A DNA stretch of 64,000 nucleotides, taken from assembly GCA_940747215.1 (NCBI GenBank), contig CALNWS010000007.1, positions 18,259 through 82,258 of the forward strand. Reading direction: 5' to 3'. Shown in pieces: positions 19,799 through 29,954 of the stretch. This DNA comes from an uncultured Paraburkholderia sp. GTDB taxonomy: Bacteria; Pseudomonadota; Gammaproteobacteria; Burkholderiales; Burkholderiaceae. Both the position numbers and the translations under genes were made by a program. Numbering within the stretch: position 1 is the stretch's first letter; the number at the start of each line of letters is the position of its first letter. Below the pieces are notes generated by a model, which saw only the letters and a list, made by a program, of their open reading frames with translations, ran no database searches and was not told the DNA's origin.

Positions 19799-20130
19799 TT
19801 GATCAAAAATAAAATCGTTCTGGCATCGACACTTATTGCGTTGATGTTATCCGCCTGTGCGCCAGCAATTAAAGTTCAAAGTGCACAACTGTCGCCGATC
19901 AACGCGACGCAGCAACGCGCTCGCGTCGTCAAAGCCTTGTCCGTGCGGCTTTCGATGGATTACTCCCGTGAAATCAAGGACGGCTCGGTCTGGCGCGCTG
20001 TTGTCAAGTACACGAGGCCTATCTCGTTGTTAAAGAAAGCACATTGGTCGGATTCTTCCTGCCCGGCGAGTCCAATTTCTCCCCTTTAGACCCCGCTCAA
20101 TCTATAACAATCGAGAAAATAAATGGCTAA
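19799..20130 (+). pseudogene. Small lipoprotein, frameshifted
   Basis: Signal peptide with a lipobox (IVLASTLIALMLSAC) and the mature part AIKVQSAQLSPINATQQ. A frameshift near 20008 separates it from its tail (VHEAYLVVKESTLVGFFLPG, DPAQSITIEKING), which ends at 20128-20130 and overlaps the next gene start by eight bases. It appears to pair with the following DUF2846 lipoprotein in one operon. Start uncertain (TTG 19799 or ATG 19754). Confidence 0.65.
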
Positions 20131-20570
20131 TCCATTCAAGGCTTTGCTTGTGGGCGAGTTCGTCGCGCTGGTTGCATCCGGTTGCGCAAGCTAAGGAAGT
20201 TGCTTCGTCCATTTCGACGCTGAAAGAAGCGCAAGGCCGAATCTATTTCTACCGTTCTAAATCGATGTTCGGCGCAGCGCTTCAACCCTGCGTGAATCTG
20301 AACGGGACGGCGGTCGGGAAATCGCAGCCGGGCGGCTTTTTCTATGTTGACGAACCCGCAGGCCAGTACGTCGTGTCCACCGCGACCGAGACCGAGAAAA
20401 CGGTGTCGTTCAAGCTGGATGCTGGCGAGACCAAATACATGATAACCAGCGTGGGTTTTGGGCTGCTGGTCGACCGCGTGATTCCGACGCTGGAATCGCC
20501 GGATGAGGCAGCGAAAAGCCTCGAAGATCTGCACTACACCGGCGCGCCGGCCGTGGCTGCCGCGAATTAA
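20123..20570 (+). pseudogene. DUF2846 lipoprotein with frameshifted leader
   Basis: From ATG 20123 the leader MANPFKALLVGEFVALVASGCAS is followed by TAA; the mature domain (TLKEAQGRIYFYRSKSMFG, VGKSQPGGFFYVDEPAGQY, TEKTVSFKLDAGE) is in another frame and open to 20570. DUF2846 proteins are small periplasmic or outer-membrane lipoproteins of unknown role. One indel just after the lipobox Cys separates export signal from domain, so the product cannot be exported normally. Confidence 0.8.
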
Positions 20571-20613
20571 GCGTGCCATAAGGCTTCGACGCGCACAGCG
20601 CCGAAGCCTCTCC

Positions 20614-21105
20614 TCAATGCAGGCTATCCGCTTCCACGCGCGCCGCGCCTCGCTCTTCATCCGCAACCGGGGCAACCGTTGCCGGAACCTGCGGCACCGG
20701 CCGTGAATTCTCGCGATACCGTGCGAACGCTTCGTCTGCGTAACGGAGGCGCGTGCGGCCGTGCGGCACCGGCTCGCCCTTCTCGTCCAGATTGACGAAT
20801 ACCATCTTGTCGACCGTCAGAATGCTTTTGCACGTGATCTTGTTGCGCACTTCGCAGCGCAGCGTGATCGACGTGCGGCCGAAATGCGTAGCGGTCATAC
20901 CGAGTTCGATAATGTCGCCCTGCCGCGCCGAACTGACAAAGTTGATCTCCGACATGAACTTGGTCACCACACGCTGATTGTCCAACTGACAGATCGCGTA
21001 AATGGCCGCTTCCTCGTCGATCCAGCGCAGCAGGCTGCCGCCGAACAGCGTGTTATTCGGGTTGAGGTCTTCGGGTTTGACCCACTTTCTCGTATGAAAA
21101 TTCAT
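20614..21105 (-). CDS. Acyl-CoA thioesterase, hotdog fold (YciA type)
   Basis: Intact, 163 aa. Hotdog-fold signature PEDLNPNNTLFGGSLLRWIDEEAA and FVNLDEKGEPVPH; the active-site Asp/Glu helix is retained. YciA-type enzymes hydrolyse acyl-CoA esters in the cytoplasm. Start MNFHTRKWV at 21105 fits the family; an upstream extension to 21165 has no similarity. It is convergent with the DUF2846 gene, with an inverted repeat (20581-20609) between them that lacks a T run. Confidence 0.85.
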   Translation of the reverse strand: MNFHTRKWVKPEDLNPNNTLFGGSLLRWIDEEAAIYAICQLDNQRVVTKFMSEINFVSSARQGDIIELGMTATHFGRTSITLRCEVRNKITCKSILTVDKMVFVNLDEKGEPVPHGRTRLRYADEAFARYRENSRPVPQVPATVAPVADEERGAARVEADSLH

Positions 21106-21226
21106 CTGGTACTCCGTGTCTGAACGCGCCGGCGAGGCCGTGGCGACCCAACCTAGGGTTAACACCTAGAATTGCACCAAAGATAAGGGTTTTCCCTGAT
21201 TTTTCAATAGTCGATGAATTGAATGA

Positions 21227-21260
21227 AAAAAGCCCGCCAGCATCGAGCTGGCGGGCGTTT
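21227..21260 (-). terminator. Intrinsic terminator after hpnG
   Basis: Stem AAAGCCCGCCAG / CTGGCGGGCGTTT with a 6-base loop and a run of T on the minus strand, 34 bp beyond the hpnG stop. Confidence 0.9.
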
Positions 21261-21293
21261 CATAAATCTCGGCGTGTCGGAAAGGCGTATCTG

Positions 21294-22022
21294 TCAGGCC
21301 GCCATATCCAGTGCGCCGGCCGTGCGCATCAGATGTCGCGCCTGAACGAGCGACGTTTTGGCCGCGTGGGCGTCGGCGGCAACCTGCAGAAGCGCGCCGA
21401 TCTGCGACGGCTGCCGCAGCAGTTCGCGCAGAATCGGCACGATGGCCGTGCTGCCGTCGTCGCGCAAACCAGCGGTTGCAGCCGAGGGCAACGTGCGCCA
21501 AGCCGGGTCAACGATCGTGCGGCACACGGCGAACGGCACGCCGTGCGCTTCGGCGGCGGCACCAGCGATGTGCGATTCCATGTCCACGGCCAGCGCACCC
21601 GTGGAGCGATGCAGAAGCTGTTTGTCTTTGGCGCTGACGAGCGGCGCCGCCACCGCCGCCATTAGGCCGCGCCGCAAACGCGCTTGGAACGGTTCGGCAG
21701 AGAATGCAACCGCGAGCCGGCTCGTCCATTCGCGATCGGTCTCGAGGCGGCCGAACGGTCCCTCGATGGCATCCGCGACGATCAGCGAGCCTGGCTCCAG
21801 GTCCGGCGAAAGACCGCCCGCCTTCCCAAAGCTGACGATGCCCGAACAGCCGCGCACGAGCACCGCGCTCAGCGCACGTTGCAAAAGATCGGCGCGCGCC
21901 GCATAGATCACCTCCACGCCCTCACCGCGCGCGATGCGCGCCTCGAACGCCATGCCCGTCACCACGATGACGGGCGGCGCGCTGCGGCCAATTGCGGGCG
22001 ACGGCGGAATGGCGAGCGACAT
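21294..22022 (-). CDS. hpnG: Adenosylhopane nucleosidase HpnG
   Basis: Intact 242-aa member of the purine nucleoside phosphorylase / MTA-SAH nucleosidase fold. Visible: VIVVTGMAFEARIA, SFGKAGGLSPDLEPG, and the active-site region GALAVDMESHIAGAAAEAHG. HpnG removes adenine from adenosylhopane to give ribosylhopane for bacteriohopanetetrol synthesis. It is the last gene of the minus-strand hpnD-hpnE-shc-hpnG operon, four bases after shc. Confidence 0.93.
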   Translation of the reverse strand: MSLAIPPSPAIGRSAPPVIVVTGMAFEARIARGEGVEVIYAARADLLQRALSAVLVRGCSGIVSFGKAGGLSPDLEPGSLIVADAIEGPFGRLETDREWTSRLAVAFSAEPFQARLRRGLMAAVAAPLVSAKDKQLLHRSTGALAVDMESHIAGAAAEAHGVPFAVCRTIVDPAWRTLPSAATAGLRDDGSTAIVPILRELLRQPSQIGALLQVAADAHAAKTSLVQARHLMRTAGALDMAA

Positions 22023-22026
22023 CCCG

Positions 22027-24087
22027 TTACATCCCGACGGGCACGCGCGTCAGCCCATTGCTCTTCAGATGACGGAAGCGCGCCAGCGCCCACAGCGGGA
22101 AAAACTTGCGATAGCCGTGGTAGCGCAGATAGAACACGCGCGGAAAGCCGATTGCCGTGAAGCGCGTTTCGTCCCACAAGCCATGTTTGCGCTGCTCGCG
22201 CTGCAGATAATCGACACCGCGCGCCACCGCCTCGTGATTGACCTCGCCCGCCGCCATCAGGCCCATCAGCGCCCATGCGGTTTGCGACGCCGTGCTCGGC
22301 GCGCGTTCGTAGCCGTGATAGTCGAGCTTGTAGCTCTCGCCGCCCTCGCCCCAGCCGCCGTTGTCATTCTGGATCGACAGCAGCCATTGCGCCGCGCGCT
22401 TCATGCGCGGGTCGTCGTGCGGCATGCCCGCGGCGTTCAGCGAACAAAGCGCCGTCCACGTGCCGTAGATATAGTTCAGGCCCCAGCGACCGTACCAGCT
22501 GCCGTCCGATTCCTGTTCCTTCAGCATGTAGTCGAACGCGCGGCGCGACGGCTTGCTGCCATGCGGCAGTTCGCCGAGTTGCGCGAGCATCGAAAGACAA
22601 CGGCCCGACACGTCCGCCGTGGGCGGATCGAGCAGCGCGCCGTGATCGGAGAACGGAATGTTGTTCAGGTAGTACTGCGTGTTTTCCGGTTCGAACGCGC
22701 CCCAGCCGCCATCGCTGCTTTGCATGCCGACCACCCACTCGCGAGCGCGCGAAATGGCTTCGCGGTCCACGTCCGACTTCGTGATCTCCGCCGAACGCTG
22801 CATCGCCATCACGACCACAGCCGTATCGTCGACGTCGGGATAATGCGCGTTGTTGTACTGGAACGCCCAGCCGCCCGGCCGCACGTTCGGACGGCGCGAA
22901 ATCCAGTCGCCGCGCACGTCGAGAATCTGCAGCGGACGCAGCCACGCGATGCCGCGCTCGGCGGCCTCTTCGGCGCGCGGCTCGCGCGTTTCCAGCAGCG
23001 CATGCGTGGCGAGCGACGTGTCCCACACGGGCGACAGACACGGCTGGCAATACGCTTCGTCGTCCTTGATGACAAGCAGCTTCTCGATCGATTGACGCGC
23101 GATCGCACGATTCGGATGATCGGCCGGATAGCCGAGCACGTCGTACATCATCACCGAGTTGGCCATCGCCGGGAAAATCGCGCCGAGGCCGTCTTCGCCG
23201 TTCAGGCGTTCGTCGACGAAAGAGACCGCCGCGCGCACCGCACGCTCGCGCGTCGCTTTCGGGAACAGGCCATCCACTGTGCGCAGGAACACGTCGACGC
23301 CGCTGAAGAAGCGGAACCAGCCCTCGTGCTGATGCGGCGCCCGGTCGCGCGCACCGACGTTCACCGTTGCGCCGTGGAAGATTTCGTCGATGCACACCTT
23401 GCGCGAATTGCGCGCGAGCGGCTGCTTCGCATTCAGGACGAGCAGCGGCACGATCACGGTACGCGCCCAGTACGACACCTTCGACAGGTGGAACGGGAAC
23501 CACTCGGGCAACAGCATGATTCCGACCGGCATCATCGGCACCGCGCGCCACGACACCACGCCGAACAGCGCGAGCAGAATGCGCGTGAACACGTTCACCT
23601 GTTCCACGCCGCCGTGCCCGAGGATCGCCTCGCGCGCGCGGACCATGTGCTCGGCGTCGGGCGAATCGCCGATCATCTTCAGCGCAAAATACGCCTTCAC
23701 ACTTGCGCTGATGTCGAGCGCGCCGTCGGTGAAAAGCGGCCAGCCGCCGTTGGGCAGCTGGATGCGGCGCAGGTAGCGCGCGATTTTCTGTTCGAGCTCC
23801 ACGTTCGGCGTTTCACAGAGATAGTGGACGAGCAGCACATACTCGGCGGGAATGGTGGCGTCGGCTTCGAGTTCGTAGACCCAATGGCCATCCACGTTCT
23901 GCGCGGCGAGAATCGCGTCGGTCGCACGTGTGATGGCGGCGTCGAGCGGCGCATTGCGCGGCGTTTCATTCGATGCGCTCGGCACATTCGAGACGTCCGA
24001 CGCGTCCAGCGTCGCGGCTTCGACGTCGGTGTCGGCGAATTCGGGCAGGACGGCGTTCAGCCGTTGGGCTTGAGATAAATCGTTCAT
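22027..24087 (-). CDS. shc: Squalene-hopene cyclase
   Basis: Intact, 686 aa, normal length. The catalytic DxDD motif is present (PDVDDTAVVVM), with several QW-type repeats (QLPNGGWPLF, QSSDGGWGAFEPEN, QNDNGGWGEGGESY, ESDGSWYGRWG). The enzyme cyclises squalene to hopene at the inner membrane. Its ATG overlaps the stop of hpnE (ATGA), so translation was coupled. With hpnC and hpnE damaged in this window its substrate supply is doubtful. Confidence 0.97.
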   Translation of the reverse strand: MNDLSQAQRLNAVLPEFADTDVEAATLDASDVSNVPSASNETPRNAPLDAAITRATDAILAAQNVDGHWVYELEADATIPAEYVLLVHYLCETPNVELEQKIARYLRRIQLPNGGWPLFTDGALDISASVKAYFALKMIGDSPDAEHMVRAREAILGHGGVEQVNVFTRILLALFGVVSWRAVPMMPVGIMLLPEWFPFHLSKVSYWARTVIVPLLVLNAKQPLARNSRKVCIDEIFHGATVNVGARDRAPHQHEGWFRFFSGVDVFLRTVDGLFPKATRERAVRAAVSFVDERLNGEDGLGAIFPAMANSVMMYDVLGYPADHPNRAIARQSIEKLLVIKDDEAYCQPCLSPVWDTSLATHALLETREPRAEEAAERGIAWLRPLQILDVRGDWISRRPNVRPGGWAFQYNNAHYPDVDDTAVVVMAMQRSAEITKSDVDREAISRAREWVVGMQSSDGGWGAFEPENTQYYLNNIPFSDHGALLDPPTADVSGRCLSMLAQLGELPHGSKPSRRAFDYMLKEQESDGSWYGRWGLNYIYGTWTALCSLNAAGMPHDDPRMKRAAQWLLSIQNDNGGWGEGGESYKLDYHGYERAPSTASQTAWALMGLMAAGEVNHEAVARGVDYLQREQRKHGLWDETRFTAIGFPRVFYLRYHGYRKFFPLWALARFRHLKSNGLTRVPVGM

Positions 24088-25315
24088 CGGCGTTCCATCG
24101 GTTCATTCAGCATCGTATCCGTGGCCTTCTGGTCAGCACGGATCGCACCTTCTATGGTTGCGGGCAGGCCGGTGGCCGTCCAGTCTCCCGCGAGCATCAG
24201 ATTTTTCCAGCGAGTGCGCGTGCCGGGTCGCAGTGTTTCCTGATCCGGCAACGCGGCGAACGTCGCGCGTTTTTCCATCACGACCTGCCAGGTCGGTACC
24301 GGCAGAAGCGGCAGGTTCACGGCCTGCGCAATCTCCGTCCAGACCGTCGTGGCGATCGCTTCGTGCGGCATGTCGAGCAGACGCTCCGCCGCACTGACCG
24401 CGACCGACAGCCAGCCGTCGAACGCGAAGAGCCACTCCGCCGTGCCGTTGACGAGGCCCGTCAACGCGGACAAGCCAAACGGCGGCTCGATCGCGAAGTG
24501 GAAGTGGACGTTGGCCGTCGACGCAAGGTGGTTCGGCGCGCGCAGTCCGGGCACGAGCGTTTGCGCGGTTTCCGGCGGCACGGCGAGGATCACTGCGTGA
24601 TTCGCTTCGAGCTCCACGCGCTCGTCGGCGAATTGCAGTGCCTGCACACGCGTGGATCCGGGCGCGAAGACCGCCTCGTTAAGCCGCATGCCCAGCCGGA
24701 TCACCGCGCCGCCATGTTGCAGCAGACGCAGCGCCGGTTCGACGAACGCGCTGCCGAGTCCGTTGCACGCCACCAGTGGCCGGCATGCGAGGCCGCCCGC
24801 CAGCAAGGTCTCGCGCACCATTGCACCGGTGAGTTCCGCCGACGCCTCACGCGGCTCGATATTGAGCAGCGCATGAAACAGCGGGCGCAGCAGGCGATCC
24901 CACAACAGCCCGTCGCAACGCACGGTCTGCGCGACGCTGCGACCGGGTCACGCGAGCAGCAAAGGCATGAGCGCCAGATAGTCCAGCGGACTGGTGTTCG
25001 GCACGCGCGCATTCGTACCGAAGTCCACCACGGCAGTATTCCGGGTGACATGCGCACGGTCCAGCGTGCACGCGTGGCCAGATCCACGAACGGATATTCC
25101 GGCTGCGGCGGCCCGACCAGCTCGTCGGCCGCACGATCGCGCGCGCGTAGTTCAGCGTGGCCGCATTGCCCGACAGCACAATGTGATTGCCGCTGTCGAT
25201 CGTCATGCCGAGCTTGTCGTCGTAATACGAGCGGCAGCGGCCGCCCGCATGACCGGCCGCGCCGTTGCAGCTGCACCGCGGCGGCTAGGCCGACCACATG
25301 TACGAGCTTTTGCAT
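24084..25315 (-). pseudogene. hpnE: Hydroxysqualene dehydroxylase HpnE, N-terminus destroyed
   Basis: An FAD-dependent amine-oxidase-fold enzyme. The last 280 codons (MRCDGLLWDRLLRPLFHALLN to the stop at 24084) are open and show the C-terminal FAD motif NLMLAGDWTATGLPATIEGAI. Upstream the pieces (MQKLVHVVG, LAAAVQLQRRG, DSGNHIVLSGNAATLNYARA) lie in different frames and a TGA follows LPLLLA near 24950. The GxGxxG nucleotide-binding loop between HVVG and LAAAVQL has been removed. HpnE forms squalene from hydroxysqualene; without the FAD loop it should be dead. Confidence 0.92.
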
Positions 25316-25319
25316 CAGC

Positions 25320-26168
25320 TCAGAAGAGCGCGTAGCGCGCGACGATCCACAGTAATCGCAGACGCGGCTTGCTGACCTTCGTGCGCGGAATGTCGAAGCC
25401 GCGTTCCAGCGTGCGCTCGAGCAGCACGCGATAGACGCCCGACATAATGCGCGGCGCCTTCACGTGGCTGCGCGGTTCGCGGTCCATGATCGCGTCCGAC
25501 TTGGCGAAGTGCTGCTTCGCGCGCTCAGCGAGCGTGGCGCAGACGCGCGACAGCGACGGGTCGTCGGCGATCTGTTCGGGGCTGTCCGCCGCGATGCCCT
25601 CGCGCGCGAGCAGCTCGCGCGGCAGATAGCAGCGGTTGATGCCGGCATCTTCGTCGATGTCGCGCAGAATGTTGGTGAGCTGCAGCGCGCGGCCCAGATG
25701 GTGCGCGAGCAGCCGGCCGGGCTCTTCCTGCATCCCGAATATCCTCACCGATAGACGGCCCGCCGCGCTCGCGACGCGGTCGCAGTACAGGTCGAGCGTA
25801 TCTTCGTCCGGCGCGCAGATGTCTTCGGCGGCGTCCATCGCCATGCCGTCGATCATTGCGTGGAAGTCTTCGCGTTGCAGGTGAAACGTATGGATGTGCC
25901 GCGTGAGCGCGCGCAGCGAGGCGCGCGGCGCACCGGCATAGCACGCGTCGATGTCGTCGCGCCAGCGCTCAAGCGCGGCGGCGCGGTCGGCGCGCGGCAT
26001 GTCGCTGTCTGCGATGTCGTCGACGGCGTGGCAGAAAGCGTAGACCTGATACATGGCATCGCGCTGCGCAGCCGGCAGGATGCGCATTGCAAGATAGAAC
26101 GAGCTGCCGGACGTAGCAGCAGCAGCGTCGATTTCAGTATCGTTCACGACGAGATTGAAAACAGCCAA
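25320..26168 (-). CDS. hpnD: Presqualene diphosphate synthase HpnD
   Basis: Intact, 282 aa. Squalene/phytoene synthase fold with both Asp-rich motifs (HAVDDIADSD and LRDIDEDAGINRCYLP) and SFYLAMRILP at the start. It condenses two farnesyl diphosphates to presqualene diphosphate. TTG at 26168 is the preferred start because GGAG lies six bases upstream and no ATG is available; GTG 26189 would add seven residues. First gene of the hpnD-hpnE-shc-hpnG operon, five bases before hpnE. Confidence 0.93.
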   Translation of the reverse strand: MAVFNLVVNDTEIDAAAATSGSSFYLAMRILPAAQRDAMYQVYAFCHAVDDIADSDMPRADRAAALERWRDDIDACYAGAPRASLRALTRHIHTFHLQREDFHAMIDGMAMDAAEDICAPDEDTLDLYCDRVASAAGRLSVRIFGMQEEPGRLLAHHLGRALQLTNILRDIDEDAGINRCYLPRELLAREGIAADSPEQIADDPSLSRVCATLAERAKQHFAKSDAIMDREPRSHVKAPRIMSGVYRVLLERTLERGFDIPRTKVSKPRLRLLWIVARYALF

Positions 26169-26423
26169 GACGATCTCCGCAGGAGGCACCCGCTGAAAGG
26201 CGTTCAGGAATTTTTATGCCGGCCACGAAAAATCTGGCGGCAGGCGCGCGGGGGACTCGCGCGAAACATCCGGTAGGCAAGCCGGAAACAGCGAAAAGTA
26301 TATCAACCTTTGTAAGACCCCGCAGTTTCGCGGGTCAAAAGGGGACGGAAGATAGAGGAAATCGTCAGTGGAAAGCGGTGCGTTGGCGCACCCGCAGGCC
26401 GTGCCGCGGGCCTTGTGGCGTGC

Positions 26424-27240
26424 TTACGCGAACGCGATCGAGTGGTTGCGGCCTTGCCGTTTGGCGCTGTAAAGCGCGGCGTCGGCTTCGTTGATGAGCA
26501 CGTCGTAAGACGGCACGCCCGTGCGCGCCGCCGACGCTCGCCGTCACTGGAACGGCCGTGCCCTGCACTTCGATCAGTGTGTCGGCGATCGCGCAGCGGA
26601 TTTTCTCGACGACGCGCAGCACCGTATCGCCGACGCCGTGGCCGAACTAGTCGTTGATTTTCTTGAAGTGATCGAGGTCGAACAGCAGCACCGAGAGGTC
26701 GCCACCGTAGCGAGTCCAGCGCGTGTATTCGTCACGCAGACGCGACTCGAAGTAGCGCCGGTTCGCGATGCCGGTCAGACCGTCGCGGTCGGCGTATTCC
26801 TGCAGCTTGGCAACGGCTTCTTCACGCTCGCGCTGCACGATGCTCACGTGCGTGACGTCGGAAATCGTCACGCACACGGCCACCACTTCGCGGTTGCGCG
26901 TGAGCGGCATGAACGTGCAGTCCTGCTGCATGAAATCCACGCCGCCGGTGATCGGCCGATCATGGTCGAAGCGAAACAGATACGGGCGCTGCTCCCACGA
27001 GCTGAATGCGAAGCTGACGAGCTGGAACACGCTCTCGATCTTGCGCGAGAGCCACACGCGAGGCAGTTCGGGGAAATGGGTGAAGAGCGATTTGCCGACT
27101 ACCTGTTCCGCCGGCAAGCCGCTGTGATCCTGCATGAAGCGATTCCACATGAGCACGTTCATATCGCGATCGAGCACGAAGATGCCGAAACCGACACGTT
27201 CGACGACCAGATCGCTCAACGACTCGGTGGACATGTTCAT
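26424..27240 (-). pseudogene. PAS-GGDEF diguanylate cyclase with active site deleted
   Basis: N-terminal PAS domain (VGFGIFVLDRDMNVLMWN), then the start of GGDEF (DRDGLTGIANRRYFE, VLLFDLDHFKKIND). A TAG follows KIND (near 26648). Reading on in the same frame gives FGHGVGDTVLRVV joined directly to EKIRCAIADTLIEVQG, so the block with the GG(D/E)EF catalytic motif is missing; the final block is frameshifted before DAALYSAK-like sequence. It follows the CheC-like gene with an ATGA overlap. It cannot make cyclic-di-GMP. Confidence 0.85.
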
Positions 27241-27859
27241 AGGCTCGATAACAACGCGTCGAGCGCTCCGCTCATGTGCCGGATCGAATCCTCGGCCATC
27301 AGCATGACGAGATGTGCGCGGAAGCTCTGGTCCTCGAGCGCGAAATTAACTTCGACGAGGAGCGCCACTTCCCATTGCAACATGCTGGGCTCGAACACTT
27401 CGTCGAGCGTCATGGCCGCGCCGATCATGCCGGGCGCGGAGAAGATCGGCGTGCGGCCGAGCTGGTCGAGAATGCACGACACGCATGCGCCCGTCAGCAC
27501 GTTGGCCACGTCGAACACGAGTTCCTGCTGGCTCACCGCTTCGTAGGCAGAGCGCGAGTACGGATCGCTCACCAGCGCGCACAGTTGCTCGATGCTGTCG
27601 CTGCGGCAGATCACGAGCGCCTCGCCCTTGATGTCGGAGCGGAAGCCTTGGCGCACGGCGCTCACCGCGTCTTCGATGCCGGTCATGTCACGCAGCGCCT
27701 GCGCCGCTTCGCTAACCGCCACCACGCGCACGCGCGGCACCGACAACTCGATGAACGCATCGAGCAGCCGCGCGAGACGCGTGGCGGCCTGGCCCATCGC
27801 CAGATTGGCGACCTCTTGCAGCGCGTCGCGCTGATCTTCGTTGAGGACTGCTCAGACAT
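27237..27859 (-). pseudogene. CheC/CheX-like chemotaxis phosphatase
   Basis: The body (VLNEDQRDALQEVANLAMGQ, AATRLARLLDAF, ELVFDVANVLTGACVSCILDQ) matches the CheC family, which dephosphorylates CheY-type receivers. The ATG at 27859 reads MSEQ and then shifts frame; the body frame has a possible internal start only at MGQAATRL, which removes the first active-site helix. It overlaps the receiver gene upstream and the GGDEF gene downstream, so the three formed one signalling operon. Confidence 0.75.
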
Positions 27860-28224
27860 ACAACCCGTAATCCTTGAGGATGGGTAGTAGCGCCTCGGGC
27901 GTGACCGGTTTCGCGACGAACGCCATCGCCCAGGAGCGCGCGCACACGCTCCTGGGCGACCGGCCGGATGTCAGCAGAAACGACGATCACAAAGGTGTTC
28001 AGATCCTCGTGCTGTAGCGCTTCCAGCACCTGATAGCCGGTCATGTCCGGCATGGTCAGGTCGAGGAACATGACCGACGCCTTACCTTCGCGGTAAAGCG
28101 CGAGTGCTTTGCGTCCGTTGGCGGCATAGGAGGCGTCGACTTGCCAGTCCAGCGGCAGTGCCTTCGTGAACACCTTGCGGGCTAGCAGCGAATCGTCAGC
28201 GATCACCACAATAGGCAAAGACAT
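27852..28224 (-). pseudogene. CheY-like response regulator, frameshifted near the end
   Basis: Receiver domain with the acidic pair (VVIADDSLLARKV), phosphoacceptor MFLDLTMPDMTGYQ and Ser of IVVSADIRP. The conserved Lys block (FVAKPVTPEALLPILKDY) is in another frame after an indel near 27945, ending at 27852 in overlap with the CheC start. The unshifted product lacks the switch Lys and last helix. Confidence 0.85.
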
Positions 28225-28887
28225 GGGCGGGTCGGAAAGCGGAATGGGCTCAAACGCGTTTACGGCGAATCGAGACGATTTCTTTAGCGCGGAGTCTGTC
28301 GATCAGCGAAAACGTGTGCTGAATTCGAAGCGGCAAGGTGCGGGCGGGTGGAGAGGAGGCGCGATGAAGCGCGCCGGGCTGAACCCGTGGATGCGCAGAG
28401 CTGCGCGTATTGGACGACGACGATGACCGGCATGTTCGAATGCCTACCCCGCAGATGAGTCGGACTGGCCTCTCTCGCCGCGCGCGATTCCGCAAGCGCC
28501 TGCGCATGCGTGGTACGCATGTCGTGGCTCCCTCGCGGCAGATCCCTCCGAACGTGGCGGAAGCATTTTTGTGATGGAGTGAATTCTCAAAGCAAATCCG
28601 CGGAAAGGCAATACGCCAAAATCGTCATCATTAAAGAGATTTTCTTTCTGGAGTCGATTTCATGAACAGAATTAACTCAACAAAAAATCCTTAGCTTCAA
28701 ATCATGCCTTTGTGTACGTTTGCGCTTCGCAATTCGTCGCTGTTTAAAGAACAGATGAATAGAACGCGACTCAATGGTTTTCCCGCAGCGGCAGTAGTTT
28801 CTACCTCACTGCGTGCGAATCCATCTCGTATGATTCATGTAAAAGCTCCTCTCCCGAACCGTTCCGACGCCACACGTACAGCAAGCC
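28225..28887. other. 660-bp region without a gene
   Basis: No conserved ORF. The part 28560-28760 is unusually AT-rich for the window and may hold the promoter of the downstream histidine kinase. Short ORFs on both strands lack recognisable domains. Confidence 0.4.
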
Positions 28888-29954
28888 ATGACACCCGACC
28901 GGTTCGACCCATTAGAAAGCCCTGAGCCATACGACGCCGGGTGCCTCGCCGTCGATCCACAGGACGGCACGCCGTTTCCCGCCTTACCTGAGCACAACTT
29001 CCACGTCCGGCGCATGACACTGATCGCGCTGCTCGTCGCCGCGCTCGTGCTGCCGTTCCTGTATGTCGGGATCATGGCGTACAGCGATCTGCGCGCATGC
29101 ATCGCCGACGCCACTGACGTCACGTTGCGCACAGTGCGCGTCACCGAGGAACACGCTCTGAAAGTGTTCGACATGAACGAAACGCTCGACGCGCGCGTCG
29201 TCGAACTCACCGACGATCTGGACGACAACGACATCCGCGCGCACGAGGCCGAGATTCACGAGAAGCTGCGCAGCATTGGCGGCGGTTATCCGCAGGTCGC
29301 GGCGGTGTCGATCTTCGGTCACGACGGGTCGCTGTTCGCGAGCAGCTGTTTCTATCCGGTGCCTGCCGTTTCGATCGCGACGCGCGACGACTTCACCGGC
29401 ATTCGCAGCGGACAGAGCCTCGAGAACGTTTCGAAAGTGATGACCGGGCACGTGGCCGGCGAACAGTTATTCAACATGGGACTCAGGCGTCCCGCGCCGG
29501 ACGGGTCGTTCGGCGGCATGGTGTCGGTCGCGCTGAGGCCGAGCTATTTCGAAGCGTTCTATCGCGAGTTACTCGGCGGAAACGATCTCACGCCGATGCG
29601 CATGAACATCGTGCGTACCAACGGTCCGATACTCGCGCATTTCCCGCGCAGCCCGCACGAGCCGGCCGCGATCTCGCCGCACTCGGCGGTGGCCGAAGCG
29701 CTCGGCGAAGGACGGCGTGCCGCGAGTTGTTGCGTGCGTCGCTGAGCGCGAAAGTGTCCCTCGCCATCAACGCGCGCGATGCGATGCCGAAAGGCGGCCG
29801 CTTCACGGTGCGCGCGAGCAATATCGTTTTCCGTCATGAAGATGGCTTTCCGCTCACGGGCGAGTTCGTGCAACTCTCGCTCGAAGATACCGGCGTGGGC
29901 ATGGCGCCCGACGTACTCGCGCGCGCCTTCGAACCGCTTTTCACGACGAAACCG
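28888..29954 (+). pseudogene. Sensor (hybrid) histidine kinase with its core deleted
   Basis: The first 280 codons encode a membrane helix (LIALLVAALVLPFLYVGIMAY) and an extracytoplasmic sensor region (QVAAVSIFGHDGSLFASSCF; GQSLENVSKVM). After about 29730 the reading jumps to part of the ATPase domain (LAINARDAMPKGGRFTVRAS; EDTGVGMAPDVLARAFEPLFTTKP) in another frame. The PAS/HisKA phosphorylation region between them is missing, and after TTKP the G2 box is lost to a second junction with exonuclease sequence. Non-functional. Confidence 0.85.

Noticed and set aside
20581..20609. Inverted repeat AGGCTTCG / CGAAGCCT as a terminator
   Set aside because: A possible hairpin between convergent genes, but neither strand has a T run; evidence too weak for a separate entry.
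21934..24078. 714-codon plus-strand ORF
   Set aside because: Antisense to the intact squalene-hopene cyclase; composition typical of a high-GC shadow frame.
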